Of a stretch of 64,000 nt of DNA, positions 1 to 7,952 are shown in pieces; position 1 is the stretch's first letter; each line of letters starts with the position of its first letter. The notes beneath the pieces are model-generated. The model ran no database searches. It was not told the origin of the DNA and saw only the letters and a program-made list of their open reading frames with translations. The stretch comes from Hyphomicrobiales bacterium (GTDB taxonomy: Bacteria > Pseudomonadota > Alphaproteobacteria > Rhizobiales > Rhizobiaceae), in the NCBI GenBank assembly GCA_002401155.1, contig NVSG01000001.1, forward strand, positions 831,707 to 895,706. The letters are read 5' to 3'. The translations under genes and the position numbers were made by a program.

Positions 1-134
1 ACCACCATTGTCGGTATGAAAACATGCCAGTGGGCACCGTAAATCTCACCATCCGCCCGCGCAAAATCGTCCGCAGGCACCGTTGCTGGCACCTCATCAG
101 CTATGTCTGCAATTGCTTCGTCATTATTGCTCAT
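1..134 (-). CDS. Hypothetical protein, N-terminal part (runs off window start)
   Basis: The first 44 codons of a leftward gene are visible; it begins at an ATG at 134 with a GGTGA-like ribosome site just upstream. The visible N-terminus is acidic (about seven Asp/Glu in the first 30 residues) and then turns hydrophobic (HWHVFIPTMVV), which could be the start of a membrane segment. Too little is present to assign a family. It is divergent from the DMT transporter at 243, so the 108-nt gap probably holds both promoters. Confidence 0.5.
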   Translation of the reverse strand, partial: MSNNDEAIADIADEVPATVPADDFARADGEIYGAHWHVFIPTMV

Positions 135-242
135 TTGTCACCAGAATGCAGGCCTGCAATTCGCTTGGCAAGTAGATAACGCTCTGATAGGTCAAATAGA
201 ACGCCTCCCAAGCATAATTTCAAAAACAATCCACAGCCCATC

Positions 243-1157
243 ATGTCCAGAACCACTGCCAATTTACTTCTATTATTTGCCGGTGCCGTCTGGGGCATGG
301 GCTTTGTTGCCCAACGCACGGCGATGGATGATATCGGACCGATGGCTTTCATTGCCTTGAGGTTTTTCGTGGCCTCGCTTGCAGTGTTGCCGCTGGTATT
401 AAAAGAATTAAAACCGGCAGATAAACAAGTTACCGCCTCCGATCTGCGTGGCTTTTTTTGGGTCGGAACGGCGTTTTTCCTCGGCATGGCAATGCAACAG
501 GTGGGCATCCTTGCAACCACCATCACCAATGCCGGGTTCCTCACAGCGCTTTACGTCATCATCGTACCATTGATTTTGTTTTTTGCTTTGGGCGAACGCC
601 AACCACCTGTCATTTGGCCAGCAACAGCTCTGGCACTGGTTGGCATTTTCCTCTTAAGCGGCGGCGAAATCGCTCTTTTAACCTGGGGTGATTGGCTGAT
701 CATCCTTGGTGCATTCTTTGCAGCCCTGCAAATTATCCTGACAAAAAAAGTCGTGGACGCAACGGGCCTTCCGGTCACCATGGCCTTCACCCAATTTTTC
801 ATCTGCGGAATATTCGGCACAATAGCCTATTTCCTCGCCCCCTTATTCGGATTGGCAGAAACCACCGTAACTTATGAAGTTTTCTTGGCCGCCCTGCCCG
901 AAATCCTCTATGCAGGCATATTCTCCGGCGCTCTAGCTTTCACCATACAGGCGGTAGCCCAGCGCTATACCAGTGCCAGCTCGGCTGCAATTTTGCTTTC
1001 ATCCGAAAGCCTGTTCGCCGCCATTTTTGCTGCCATATTGCTGGGTGAAAGACTGGGCCTCATTGGATATCTCGGCTGCGCCCTGATCTTTGCAGCCATT
1101 CTGGCCGTCGAACTAATGCCCGCATGGCAAAAACAAAAAAGCCGGTCCTCCCTATGA
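243..1157 (+). CDS. DMT-superfamily (EamA) permease
   Basis: A 304-residue integral membrane protein with about ten hydrophobic helices arranged as two EamA repeats, the usual size for the drug/metabolite transporter superfamily. The first helix contains LLLLFAGAVWGMGFVAQR, and a Glu-containing GERLG-type motif precedes the last helices, as in many EamA exporters. It is expected in the inner membrane exporting a small metabolite; the substrate cannot be read from sequence. The ATG at 243 is the first in frame. The last ten codons are A-rich and overlap a hairpin that reads as a terminator on the opposite strand (1129-1168). Family is secure, function generic. Confidence 0.9.
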   Translation: MSRTTANLLLLFAGAVWGMGFVAQRTAMDDIGPMAFIALRFFVASLAVLPLVLKELKPADKQVTASDLRGFFWVGTAFFLGMAMQQVGILATTITNAGFLTALYVIIVPLILFFALGERQPPVIWPATALALVGIFLLSGGEIALLTWGDWLIILGAFFAALQIILTKKVVDATGLPVTMAFTQFFICGIFGTIAYFLAPLFGLAETTVTYEVFLAALPEILYAGIFSGALAFTIQAVAQRYTSASSAAILLSSESLFAAIFAAILLGERLGLIGYLGCALIFAAILAVELMPAWQKQKSRSSL

Positions 1158-1168
1158 GACCCGGCTTT
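1129..1168 (-). terminator. Intrinsic terminator of the TPR gene, inside the DMT gene end
   Basis: Arms AAAGCCGG-TC (from 1138) and GAC-CCGGCTTT (to 1168) pair with one bulged C. Read leftwards the stem is followed by TTTTTTGTTTTT, a good U-tract. It therefore terminates the leftward gene 1191-1859, although its DNA also encodes the last residues and stop codon of the rightward DMT gene. Read rightwards there is no U-tract. Confidence 0.75.
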
Positions 1169-1190
1169 GATATTTGATAGACTAAAAGAA

Positions 1191-1859
1191 TTATTTAATC
1201 TGGCTTTTAACAATCAGCGAAGCTAATTGGCCATATTCATCGCAAACCCTTGAACCGCAAATGCGTTCAATCTGCGTTAGCTGCTCGCGGGCCTTTTCCA
1301 TCAAACCCAATTGGATATAGGCCTCGCCCAGATATTCGCGTACCAGAGAAAAATCAGGGTCGGTTGCAACCGCCTTGCTATAATAGTTAAGGGCAACATC
1401 CATGCGGCCCGACTTGCGGTTGGAAAATCCGAGCATGTTCAAAATACGCGGATCACCCTGATCCGGTGCGCTTGTCAGAACAACAATCGCATCTTCGTAA
1501 TAGCCAGCATAAGCCAAACTACGGCCTTGTCTAAAGAGTGAATCCTGATCAAGACTGGATGATTTTTTCTTGAAGAAATCGAAAAAACCTTTTTTCTTCT
1601 TCTTACCAGCTTTCGCAGTTTTCTTTTTTGAAGCTGCATCAGCTTTGGAGATACATTTAAACTTCGCATCGGGATCACGGACTAAACCAGCTTTACATTT
1701 CGGACGAAATGTCTGTGTAGTTGTTCCGCCTCCGCCGCCACTATCACCGCCACCATCACCACCTGCGGCAAAAACGGGTTGCCCCATTCCAAGTCCAATC
1801 ACAAGACTAAGTACAGGTAAGATGGAATTTTTAAGAATTTTTCCAGTAAAAGCGATCAT
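1191..1859 (-). CDS. Exported tetratricopeptide-repeat protein
   Basis: A 222-residue protein. The start at 1859 is preferred over an in-frame ATG at 1883 because GGGAGAG lies just upstream and an N-terminal signal peptide follows directly (hydrophobic core ILPVLSLVIGLGMG, then Ala-rich cleavage region). Next come a Gly/Asp-rich linker, a segment with two cysteines, a very Lys-rich stretch (about residues 78-102) and two to three TPR-like helical pairs in the C-terminal half. TPRs mediate protein contacts, so a periplasmic adaptor is likely; the partner is unknown. The gene shares the GGGAGA ribosome-site style with the BA14K gene upstream but is separated from it by a large palindrome. Confidence 0.75.
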   Translation of the reverse strand: MIAFTGKILKNSILPVLSLVIGLGMGQPVFAAGGDGGGDSGGGGGTTTQTFRPKCKAGLVRDPDAKFKCISKADAASKKKTAKAGKKKKKGFFDFFKKKSSSLDQDSLFRQGRSLAYAGYYEDAIVVLTSAPDQGDPRILNMLGFSNRKSGRMDVALNYYSKAVATDPDFSLVREYLGEAYIQLGLMEKAREQLTQIERICGSRVCDEYGQLASLIVKSQIK

Positions 1860-1910
1860 CGGTCTCTCCCAATCGTTGAACAATAAATGGTTACGTCAAT
1901 ACACATGGGT

Positions 1911-1960
1911 GGCCCGCCAGAAATTGTAAGATTAAAATCTTATAATTTTTCCGGCAGGCC
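1911..1960. repeat. 50-nt imperfect palindrome between two exported-protein genes
   Basis: The arms starting GGCCCGCCAG (1911) and ending CCGGCAGGCC (1960) can pair over about 23 positions, with three transition differences and a two-base insertion, around a centre TAAGATT-AA-AATCTTA. It lies 9 nt beyond the stop of the leftward BA14K gene. It may act as a transcript-end stabiliser or terminator, but no U-tract follows the stem on either strand. Confidence 0.6.
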
Positions 1961-1968
1961 GAATTTTA

Positions 1969-2364
1969 TCAATAATAAGGCGAACGGCACAAACGGCGTG
2001 GGCCTTCCCATGGCTGATAGCTATTGTCGTAATCGCGATAAGAACGATATCTGTCATAGCACCAACGTACATGACGGCCACCATAGTTCCGACGACGCGG
2101 TGGCTCATAATAACGATCACGGCGATAGTGTCGACGATCACGATCTCTGGCAATAGCGCCACCAATAAGCGCGCCAACAGCCAAACCACCCAACACATGG
2201 CCAAGCCTGTGTTTTACTTTAATCGGGCTACCTTCACTGGCTGCAACAGCCGGCAAAACGCTGATATGCGAAGTAACACCCGCAGCATTTGCTTGAGTAG
2301 CAACGGCTGCTGGCATGAATGAAAGCGCACAAGCAAGCGCAATCGATTTAGATAGTTTATTCAT
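1969..2364 (-). CDS. BA14K-family exported protein
   Basis: A 131-residue protein starting at the ATG at 2364, which has GGGAGA seven bases upstream; an upstream in-frame start at 2445 would add a segment with no signal-peptide character. Residues 1-27 are a signal peptide ending in an Ala-rich site. A Gly-rich hydrophobic stretch (GGLAVGALIGGAIA) and an Arg/Tyr-rich region follow. The C-terminus (WCYDRYRSYRDYDNSYQP... CRSPYY) matches the BA14K motif, named after the 14-kDa immunoreactive Brucella abortus protein, common and multi-copy in Hyphomicrobiales. Location is probably periplasm or envelope; the biochemical role is not established for the family. Confidence 0.85.
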   Translation of the reverse strand: MNKLSKSIALACALSFMPAAVATQANAAGVTSHISVLPAVAASEGSPIKVKHRLGHVLGGLAVGALIGGAIARDRDRRHYRRDRYYEPPRRRNYGGRHVRWCYDRYRSYRDYDNSYQPWEGPRRLCRSPYY

Positions 2365-2639
2365 AATTGGATCTCCCAATTGGCCAAACCAACAACGATT
2401 CGTATTGCTGTTCCGACAAGATTCAAGGCCAAACCCAATAACCACACCAGTTTCGGCCCCACTTTAAAGCCGCCATCGGCGACAAAGCTTACTCACTTAA
2501 TTCAAGCAAGTAGACTATACACACAATGTATATGAACCAAACCTGAATAAGAGTGTAATATTGCACACAGCAGCACCGGAACTGGATATCTAGTAAATAT
2601 TTTCTGTCCGTAAAATGCCCAATGCAACCGGTTTCATAT
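2365..2639. other. AT-rich intergenic region
   Basis: This 275-nt gap lies between the dehydratase-like gene and the BA14K gene and must contain the BA14K promoter. I see a small inverted repeat TATAC/GTATA at 2516-2532 and no small coding sequence or clear terminator. Confidence 0.4.
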
Positions 2640-3857
2640 TCAATATGATAACGGATCAGGTGCCATGGTCAGATGCAGCGAACCACTTGCATCCCATGGA
2701 TTAGCCCGTGCGACTGCCTCATCAAGCTCGACGCCAAGCCCCGGTTCAGTTGAAGGAATGACATATCCTTCCTCCCACGAAATAGGTGATTTTAGTAATT
2801 CCGCATGGAATCCATCCCATTTCTTGATGCTTTCCAAAATCAGGAAATTGGGAGAACAGGTGGAGAGCTGAATATTGGCGGCCCCCACGATCGGCCCGCA
2901 ATAACAATGGGGCGCGATATGCGCGTGGTAGGTTTCTGCAATAGCCGCGATTTTCTTACCGTTGAGAATGCCGCCTGAGCGCCCAAGGTTGAGTTGCAAT
3001 ATCGAGGCCGCCCCCATTTGCAAAACCCGAGCAAATTCATAATGGGTGCAAAGCCGCTCACCGGTAGCAATGGGGATTGAGGTTTGCCCCGCAACCACTG
3101 ACATAGCCTCCGGCATATCCGGCGGCACGGGCTCTTCGAACCAAAGCGGATCATAGGGCTCAAGCGCCTTGGCCATGCGAATGGCCCCTGAAGGCGAGAA
3201 CTGCCCGTGCGTCCCAAACAAAATATCTGCCCGCGTACCAATAGCTTCACGCACCGCAGCGACCATACGAGTTGAAAGATCAATATCCACCAGTCTCGGC
3301 TGATGCCCGTCAAAAGCAGTATATGGCCCGGCAGGATCAAACTTGACCGCCGTGAACCCTTCATTCACCGCAGCGAGCGCACTTGCTGCCGCCATATCGG
3401 GATCATTATAAACAGTTTTTGCATCCCCTAATTCAGAAGGTTGAACACTGCCATTTTCCGGATAGAGATAGGTATAGGTGCGAAGCCGCTCATGCACCCT
3501 GCCCCCAAGCAATTCATATACCGGTTTATTGGCTTCCTTGCCGATAATATCCCAGCAGGCAATCTCCAAAGCGGAAACGCAGGCCATCAATGTGGGATCG
3601 GGCCGCTGCGAAAAACCGGACGAATAAGCACGTCGCCAAAAGGCTTCAATATGGTGAGGATCTTCACCAATCAAATAACGCTCCGCCACATCCTCAATGC
3701 ATCGAACCATCACATCCGGCCCGAAGGTTGTGGCATAGGCTTCGCCGTAGCCAACCACGCCGCTGTCCGTAACTAATTTTACAAAAATGAAGTAGCGCCC
3801 ACCTGTATGAGGTGATGGATTTGCAACAATGAAAGTTTCGATATCCTTGATGATCAT
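2640..3857 (-). CDS. Enolase-superfamily (mandelate racemase/muconate lactonizing) protein, sugar-acid dehydratase-like
   Basis: 405 residues with an N-terminal capping domain (about 1-125) and a TIM-barrel domain (about 130-380). The C-terminal half aligns by eye with galactonate dehydratase-type enzymes: WFEEP (metal ligand Glu near 242), TGERL (Glu 267) and APHC (catalytic His 317) are present. The position usually occupied by the first metal ligand Asp, in an Asp-x-His motif, reads GTHGQ (Gly215-Thr-His217): the His is kept but the Asp is not. The second-strand motif is KFD (172-174) instead of KxK. It is 13 nt downstream of the alcohol dehydrogenase gene, so the two probably form one sugar-acid catabolic operon. 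Substrate unknown. Confidence 0.85.
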   Translation of the reverse strand: MIIKDIETFIVANPSPHTGGRYFIFVKLVTDSGVVGYGEAYATTFGPDVMVRCIEDVAERYLIGEDPHHIEAFWRRAYSSGFSQRPDPTLMACVSALEIACWDIIGKEANKPVYELLGGRVHERLRTYTYLYPENGSVQPSELGDAKTVYNDPDMAAASALAAVNEGFTAVKFDPAGPYTAFDGHQPRLVDIDLSTRMVAAVREAIGTRADILFGTHGQFSPSGAIRMAKALEPYDPLWFEEPVPPDMPEAMSVVAGQTSIPIATGERLCTHYEFARVLQMGAASILQLNLGRSGGILNGKKIAAIAETYHAHIAPHCYCGPIVGAANIQLSTCSPNFLILESIKKWDGFHAELLKSPISWEEGYVIPSTEPGLGVELDEAVARANPWDASGSLHLTMAPDPLSY

Positions 3858-3870
3858 ATTGAATCAGTTC

Positions 3871-4953
3871 CTAGTCAAACATGATTATGTTCTTGATTGC
3901 TTTACCATTTCGCACTTCGTCGAGAGCGTCGTTAATCTGCTCAAGAGGGTAGCGCCCGGAAATCAATGGTTCAAGTTTCAACTTGCCACTTCGGTAAAGT
4001 GAAACCAGTTCCGGAATGTCTTCGGATAATTTTGCCGACCCCATTTTAGTCCCGATAATCTTCTGGCTCCAAGCGGCCAATGTCACCGGATCATATTCGG
4101 TCATGGTGCCGGATGAGGGCATTCCCACCACCACCACGGTTCCATTCTTGGTTATGTAACTGGAAGCACTTTCAATCGCGCGTTTGGAACCAACCGTGAC
4201 ATATACAAAATCAGCTCCGCGTCCATCGGTGATTGCCATCACCTGATCAACCGCATCTTCATCGGTCGGATTAATGCCGTGTGTCGCACCAAACTCACCA
4301 ATCAGGGCAAGTTTTTCCGTCGATAAATCCATACCAATCACACTGGCCGCGCCCAGATGAGAAGCCGCCTGTATCGAGTTCAACCCAACCCCGCCGCAAC
4401 CAATGACGATCGCATGTTGCCCCTCTTTGAGCCCGCTCGCATGTTTCACCGCGCCATAGCCTGTCAAAACGCCACAAGCCAGCAACGACACCAGATCAAA
4501 CCCGATATCATCCGGCACAACCTCAAGCTGGCTTTGCTCCACCACCACAGCCTCGGCAAAGGCACCACTATTCATCGCCTGATGCAGCTTCTTGCCCGAC
4601 GCGTCAGAAATCGGCTCATCCTTGTTCAAAGGAAAGACTTCCTCGCACAAAACCTCATTGCCGCCATTGCAATAATGGCAGTCGCCGCAATAGCGAATGA
4701 GCGTCACCACCACATGGTCACCCACTTTGCATTTGGTGACGCCTTCGCCAACGCTCTCGACAATACCCGCGCCCTCATGACCATAAACCGCAGGCAAATC
4801 ACCTCCCCAGGCCCCATCCATGAACGAAATATCTGAATGGCAAATGGCGCAGGCCTTCAACTTCACTCGCACTTCACCGGGGCCAGCTTCTGCCAGCGTA
4901 ATTTCCTCAATAATTAGTGGCTCGCCAAAACCACGACAAACGGCTGCTTTCAT
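3871..4953 (-). CDS. Zinc-dependent alcohol dehydrogenase (MDR superfamily)
   Basis: 360 residues. Residues near 37-60 give the catalytic zinc ligands (CAICHSD, GHEG), and a later Cys in LLACGV completes the set. The structural zinc loop CGDCHYCNGGNEVLC is intact (four Cys). The nucleotide-binding motif GCGGVGLNSIQ is followed by an acidic residue (GMDLS), favouring NAD over NADP. Overall it resembles class III/long-chain Zn alcohol dehydrogenases. Reaction: oxidation of an alcohol or hydroxymethyl compound in the cytosol. It is the first gene of a two-gene operon with the sugar-acid dehydratase-like enzyme, suggesting a shared carbohydrate-derived substrate, but this is inference. Confidence 0.9.
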   Translation of the reverse strand: MKAAVCRGFGEPLIIEEITLAEAGPGEVRVKLKACAICHSDISFMDGAWGGDLPAVYGHEGAGIVESVGEGVTKCKVGDHVVVTLIRYCGDCHYCNGGNEVLCEEVFPLNKDEPISDASGKKLHQAMNSGAFAEAVVVEQSQLEVVPDDIGFDLVSLLACGVLTGYGAVKHASGLKEGQHAIVIGCGGVGLNSIQAASHLGAASVIGMDLSTEKLALIGEFGATHGINPTDEDAVDQVMAITDGRGADFVYVTVGSKRAIESASSYITKNGTVVVVGMPSSGTMTEYDPVTLAAWSQKIIGTKMGSAKLSEDIPELVSLYRSGKLKLEPLISGRYPLEQINDALDEVRNGKAIKNIIMFD

Positions 4954-5051
4954 TTATCAAAATCCCTTATATTCAAAAAGACCCTTGAGAATATTCATCC
5001 CAGTTTCAAGCAAAATTTGCGCCTGCTTCCACTTTGTGGCAATGGATTCCC

Positions 5052-5444
5052 ATGACACAATCCCCAAAGCCAACCGGCAGCCTCACCCTTCGCACCCTCG
5101 CCATGCCAGCAGATGCAAATGCAGCCGGTGATATCTTCGGCGGCTGGGTCATGGCGCAGATGGATTTGGCCTGTGGCATCGCCGGTGCCGAGCGTGCCAA
5201 GGGCCGCATTGTCACCGCCGCAGTAAACGCCATGTCGTTCGAAAAACCCATGCATGTGGGCGACACGCTTTCGGTTTATACCGACATCACAAAGGTCGGA
5301 CGTACCTCCCTCACCATGCAGGTAGAAGCGTGGGCCCAGCGCTATTTGAGCGATGTGATGGAAAAGGTAACCTACGCCACCTTCATCATGGTGGCGTTTG
5401 ACGAAGATGGAAAACCAACCCCAATCCCAAAAGAGGCCCCATGA
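5052..5444 (+). CDS. Acyl-CoA thioesterase, YciA-type hotdog
   Basis: 130 residues, the normal size for single-domain hotdog thioesterases. The start at 5052 begins MTQSPKPTGS, after which the conserved block ADANAAGDIFGGWVMAQMD appears; its Asn/Gly-Asp residues form the usual active-site region. These enzymes hydrolyse acyl-CoA to free acid plus CoA in the cytosol. The stop codon overlaps the next start (ATGA at 5441-5444), so it is translationally coupled to the CNNM/CBS protein. An upstream ATG at 5034 is in frame but adds six atypical residues. Confidence 0.88.
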   Translation: MTQSPKPTGSLTLRTLAMPADANAAGDIFGGWVMAQMDLACGIAGAERAKGRIVTAAVNAMSFEKPMHVGDTLSVYTDITKVGRTSLTMQVEAWAQRYLSDVMEKVTYATFIMVAFDEDGKPTPIPKEAP

Positions 5445-6481
5445 CCCTCCTACTTCTTTTCATGCTGCTCGCCATTGGCGTGTCATTCATATGCTCCATT
5501 CTGGAAGCGGTACTGCTGAGCGTCACGCCCTCTTACATCGTTGCCATGGAAGCGGATAAACCGGTTCTGGCAAAAAAGCTCGCGGAACTAAAAAAGGAAG
5601 TAGACCGCCCCCTCGCCGCAATTCTAAGCCTCAATACCGTAGCCCACACAGTGGGAGCTGCCGGCGCAGGCGCACAGGCCGCAATCGTATTCGGCGATAC
5701 ATCATTGGCAATCTTTTCGGCAGTTCTCACTCTATTGATATTGGTCCTGTCGGAAATCATCCCGAAAACCATCGGTGCCACCTTCTGGAAATCCCTAACC
5801 CCGATGATCGCAACCATGTTGCCGCCCCTGATCTGGATCATGTGGCCGCTGGTCAAACTTTCCCAAGGCATCACCTATCTTATGGGCGGTTCCGGTGAAG
5901 GCGCAGTCAGCCGCGCCGAAATTGCTGCCATGGCCGATGTGGGCCAACGCGCCGGTGTGGTCGATGAGGGTGAATCCCGCATCGTACGAAATTTGCTGCA
6001 ATTCAACAAATTATCGGCGCAGGATATCATGACTCCGCGCACGGTGGTCTACGCCCTGCCCCAGTCCACGACTGTCGGCGAAGCGCTTGATGGCATTGAC
6101 AAGATGCGTTTTTCACGCATTCCCATCTATGGCGATACCATCGATGAAATTACAGGATTTGTCCTGAAAACCGATATCCTGCTGAAGGCGATAAATCGAG
6201 GCAAGAAAACCACGCTCGAAAAACTGAAGCGTGAATTGCTACAGGTTCCAGCTGATATAGATTTGCAAAAACTGTTCGAAATCCTGTTAAAAACCAACGC
6301 CCATCTCGCCCTTGTTCAGGACAAATATGGAGGCACCGCTGGCGTTGTATCTTTGGAAGATGTCGTCGAAACACTCATCGGCCTCGAAATCATCGACGAA
6401 GCCGATACCATCGCCGATTTACAGGCGCTAGCCAGAAGCAAATGGGAAGAACGCACCAAGAAGCGCCAAAACGAAAACTAA
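5441..6481 (+). CDS. CNNM/DUF21 membrane protein with paired CBS domains (CorB/CorC-like)
   Basis: 346 residues. The N-terminal half is a DUF21 domain with about four hydrophobic segments including LSEIIPKTIGA, a hallmark of the CNNM/CorB family. Two CBS domains follow (about 195-320) with DIMTPR and GGTAGVVSLEDVVETLIG. The C-terminal CorC_HlyC domain found in some relatives is absent and the protein ends in a short basic tail. Characterised relatives transport Mg2+ or otherwise affect divalent cation efflux, with CBS domains sensing Mg-ATP; that role here is inferred. Its stop overlaps the stop of the opposite-strand histidine kinase by four bases. Confidence 0.88.
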   Translation: MTLLLLFMLLAIGVSFICSILEAVLLSVTPSYIVAMEADKPVLAKKLAELKKEVDRPLAAILSLNTVAHTVGAAGAGAQAAIVFGDTSLAIFSAVLTLLILVLSEIIPKTIGATFWKSLTPMIATMLPPLIWIMWPLVKLSQGITYLMGGSGEGAVSRAEIAAMADVGQRAGVVDEGESRIVRNLLQFNKLSAQDIMTPRTVVYALPQSTTVGEALDGIDKMRFSRIPIYGDTIDEITGFVLKTDILLKAINRGKKTTLEKLKRELLQVPADIDLQKLFEILLKTNAHLALVQDKYGGTAGVVSLEDVVETLIGLEIIDEADTIADLQALARSKWEERTKKRQNEN

Positions 6482-7911
6482 ACTGGCAGTTTCACAATCG
6501 CCCGTGTGCCATTCATCGAACTGGCATGCAGATTGATATCGCCGCCATGATTGCGTGCAATATCTCTGGCAATCGACAAGCCCAACCCCGTACCCGTCTC
6601 ATCCAGATTGCGCGCTTCATCCAGACGGATAAACGGTTTGAATACTTCTTCGCGCTGATCCTCGGGAATGCCCGGCCCATCATCATCAATCACGATGGTA
6701 ACCCAGCCCTTGCTTTGGGTAGCGGAAACCTCAACCCTGTCGGCATAGCGAAACGCGTTGGAAATCAGATTGCCCAATAACCGTCCAACCGCATTAGGCC
6801 TGCCGGAAAAGACAATGTCCTTACTGCATTTGATAACGTAAACCTTGTCACGGATCGAAGCCTCATTCTCATATCGGGCCAGAACTTCGTGCAGTTTAAT
6901 CTCGCCCATTTCTTCGCCGGCTTCCCCGCGAGCAAAATCGATATAGCCCTGCAACATGCGCTGCATCTCGTCCACATCCAACTGCATGGCATCGGTTTCT
7001 TCATTTTCGCCCACCAGTGCTAATTGCAGTTTGAAGCGCGTCAAAATAGTTCGCAAATCGTGGCTCACCCCGGTGAGCATGATTGTGCGTTGTTCAAGTT
7101 GGCGCTCAATACGTTCCCGCATTTGCATAAAAGCAAGCCCAGCCTGACGCACCTCGGTCGCGCCACGAACCTTAAAATCGCTGGATAGTCCGCGCCCCTT
7201 ACCAAAGCGCTCCGCAGCTTCCGCAAGATGCATAATCGGGCGAATTTGGTTTCGCAGCAGCAATATCGATATCGCCACCAGAACCAGCGACGTTCCCACC
7301 ATCCAGATCAGAAAAATATGGGAATTTGAGGCATAAGCACGGTTCCGCTGAACGAAAACCCGCAACACTTTTTCAGGCTCCTGCATCCTGATCCTGATTT
7401 CCAGCAAATTAGACGCACCCAGCGTATCAATCCAGAATGGACGGCTAATTTGCTCGGTAATTTCTGCGCGCAACACATCATCGAGAATATCAAAAAACGG
7501 TTTTTTACTCGCTGGCGGGAACGGGTCAGGCGGCAATACAGAAATATTCAAATCCAGTTTATCCGCTGCCAGCGCAACAATTTTATCGTATTCCGCATCC
7601 TGAGGATAAGTCTCGATCACTTCAATGATTGCGGAAATATCGCTGACCACAGCCTTGGAAAGCCGCTCCGTCACCGTTTGCCAGTGACGCTCCATAAAAA
7701 CAAACGCCACCACCGATTGCAGCAATACCATAGGAATAATGATGATCAGCAGCGAGCGGGCATAAAGCCCCTTGGGCAAACGCCGCCAGAGCCAGCCACG
7801 CAGGCCCCGTCCGGTAAGCAAACCACGCCCGATTTTGCGCGACCGTTTTTCAACAGGCGCATCGGTCTGCTGGCCACTTTGCTCTATTTCTCTGGTATTA
7901 TTCTCGGCCAT
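6478..7911 (-). CDS. Sensor histidine kinase, EnvZ-like
   Basis: 477 residues. Two transmembrane helices (about 53-73 and 199-219) flank a periplasmic sensor region of about 125 residues. A HAMP domain follows, then the dimerisation/phosphoacceptor motif GVSHDLRT with His284, an N-box LLGNLISNAFRYA, and G-boxes DDDGPGIP and GTGLGLSIARDIARNHGG. These are the complete HisKA and HATPase_c elements of an active kinase. The gene lies 41 nt downstream of an OmpR-type regulator on the same strand, its expected partner. The Arg/Lys-rich N-terminus is cytoplasmic. The stimulus is not readable from sequence. Confidence 0.92.
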   Translation of the reverse strand: MAENNTREIEQSGQQTDAPVEKRSRKIGRGLLTGRGLRGWLWRRLPKGLYARSLLIIIIPMVLLQSVVAFVFMERHWQTVTERLSKAVVSDISAIIEVIETYPQDAEYDKIVALAADKLDLNISVLPPDPFPPASKKPFFDILDDVLRAEITEQISRPFWIDTLGASNLLEIRIRMQEPEKVLRVFVQRNRAYASNSHIFLIWMVGTSLVLVAISILLLRNQIRPIMHLAEAAERFGKGRGLSSDFKVRGATEVRQAGLAFMQMRERIERQLEQRTIMLTGVSHDLRTILTRFKLQLALVGENEETDAMQLDVDEMQRMLQGYIDFARGEAGEEMGEIKLHEVLARYENEASIRDKVYVIKCSKDIVFSGRPNAVGRLLGNLISNAFRYADRVEVSATQSKGWVTIVIDDDGPGIPEDQREEVFKPFIRLDEARNLDETGTGLGLSIARDIARNHGGDINLHASSMNGTRAIVKLPV

Positions 7912-7952
7912 AATCCCGGCAACAAGCCGCCCTCAGCTGTAGTATGTTTTGA

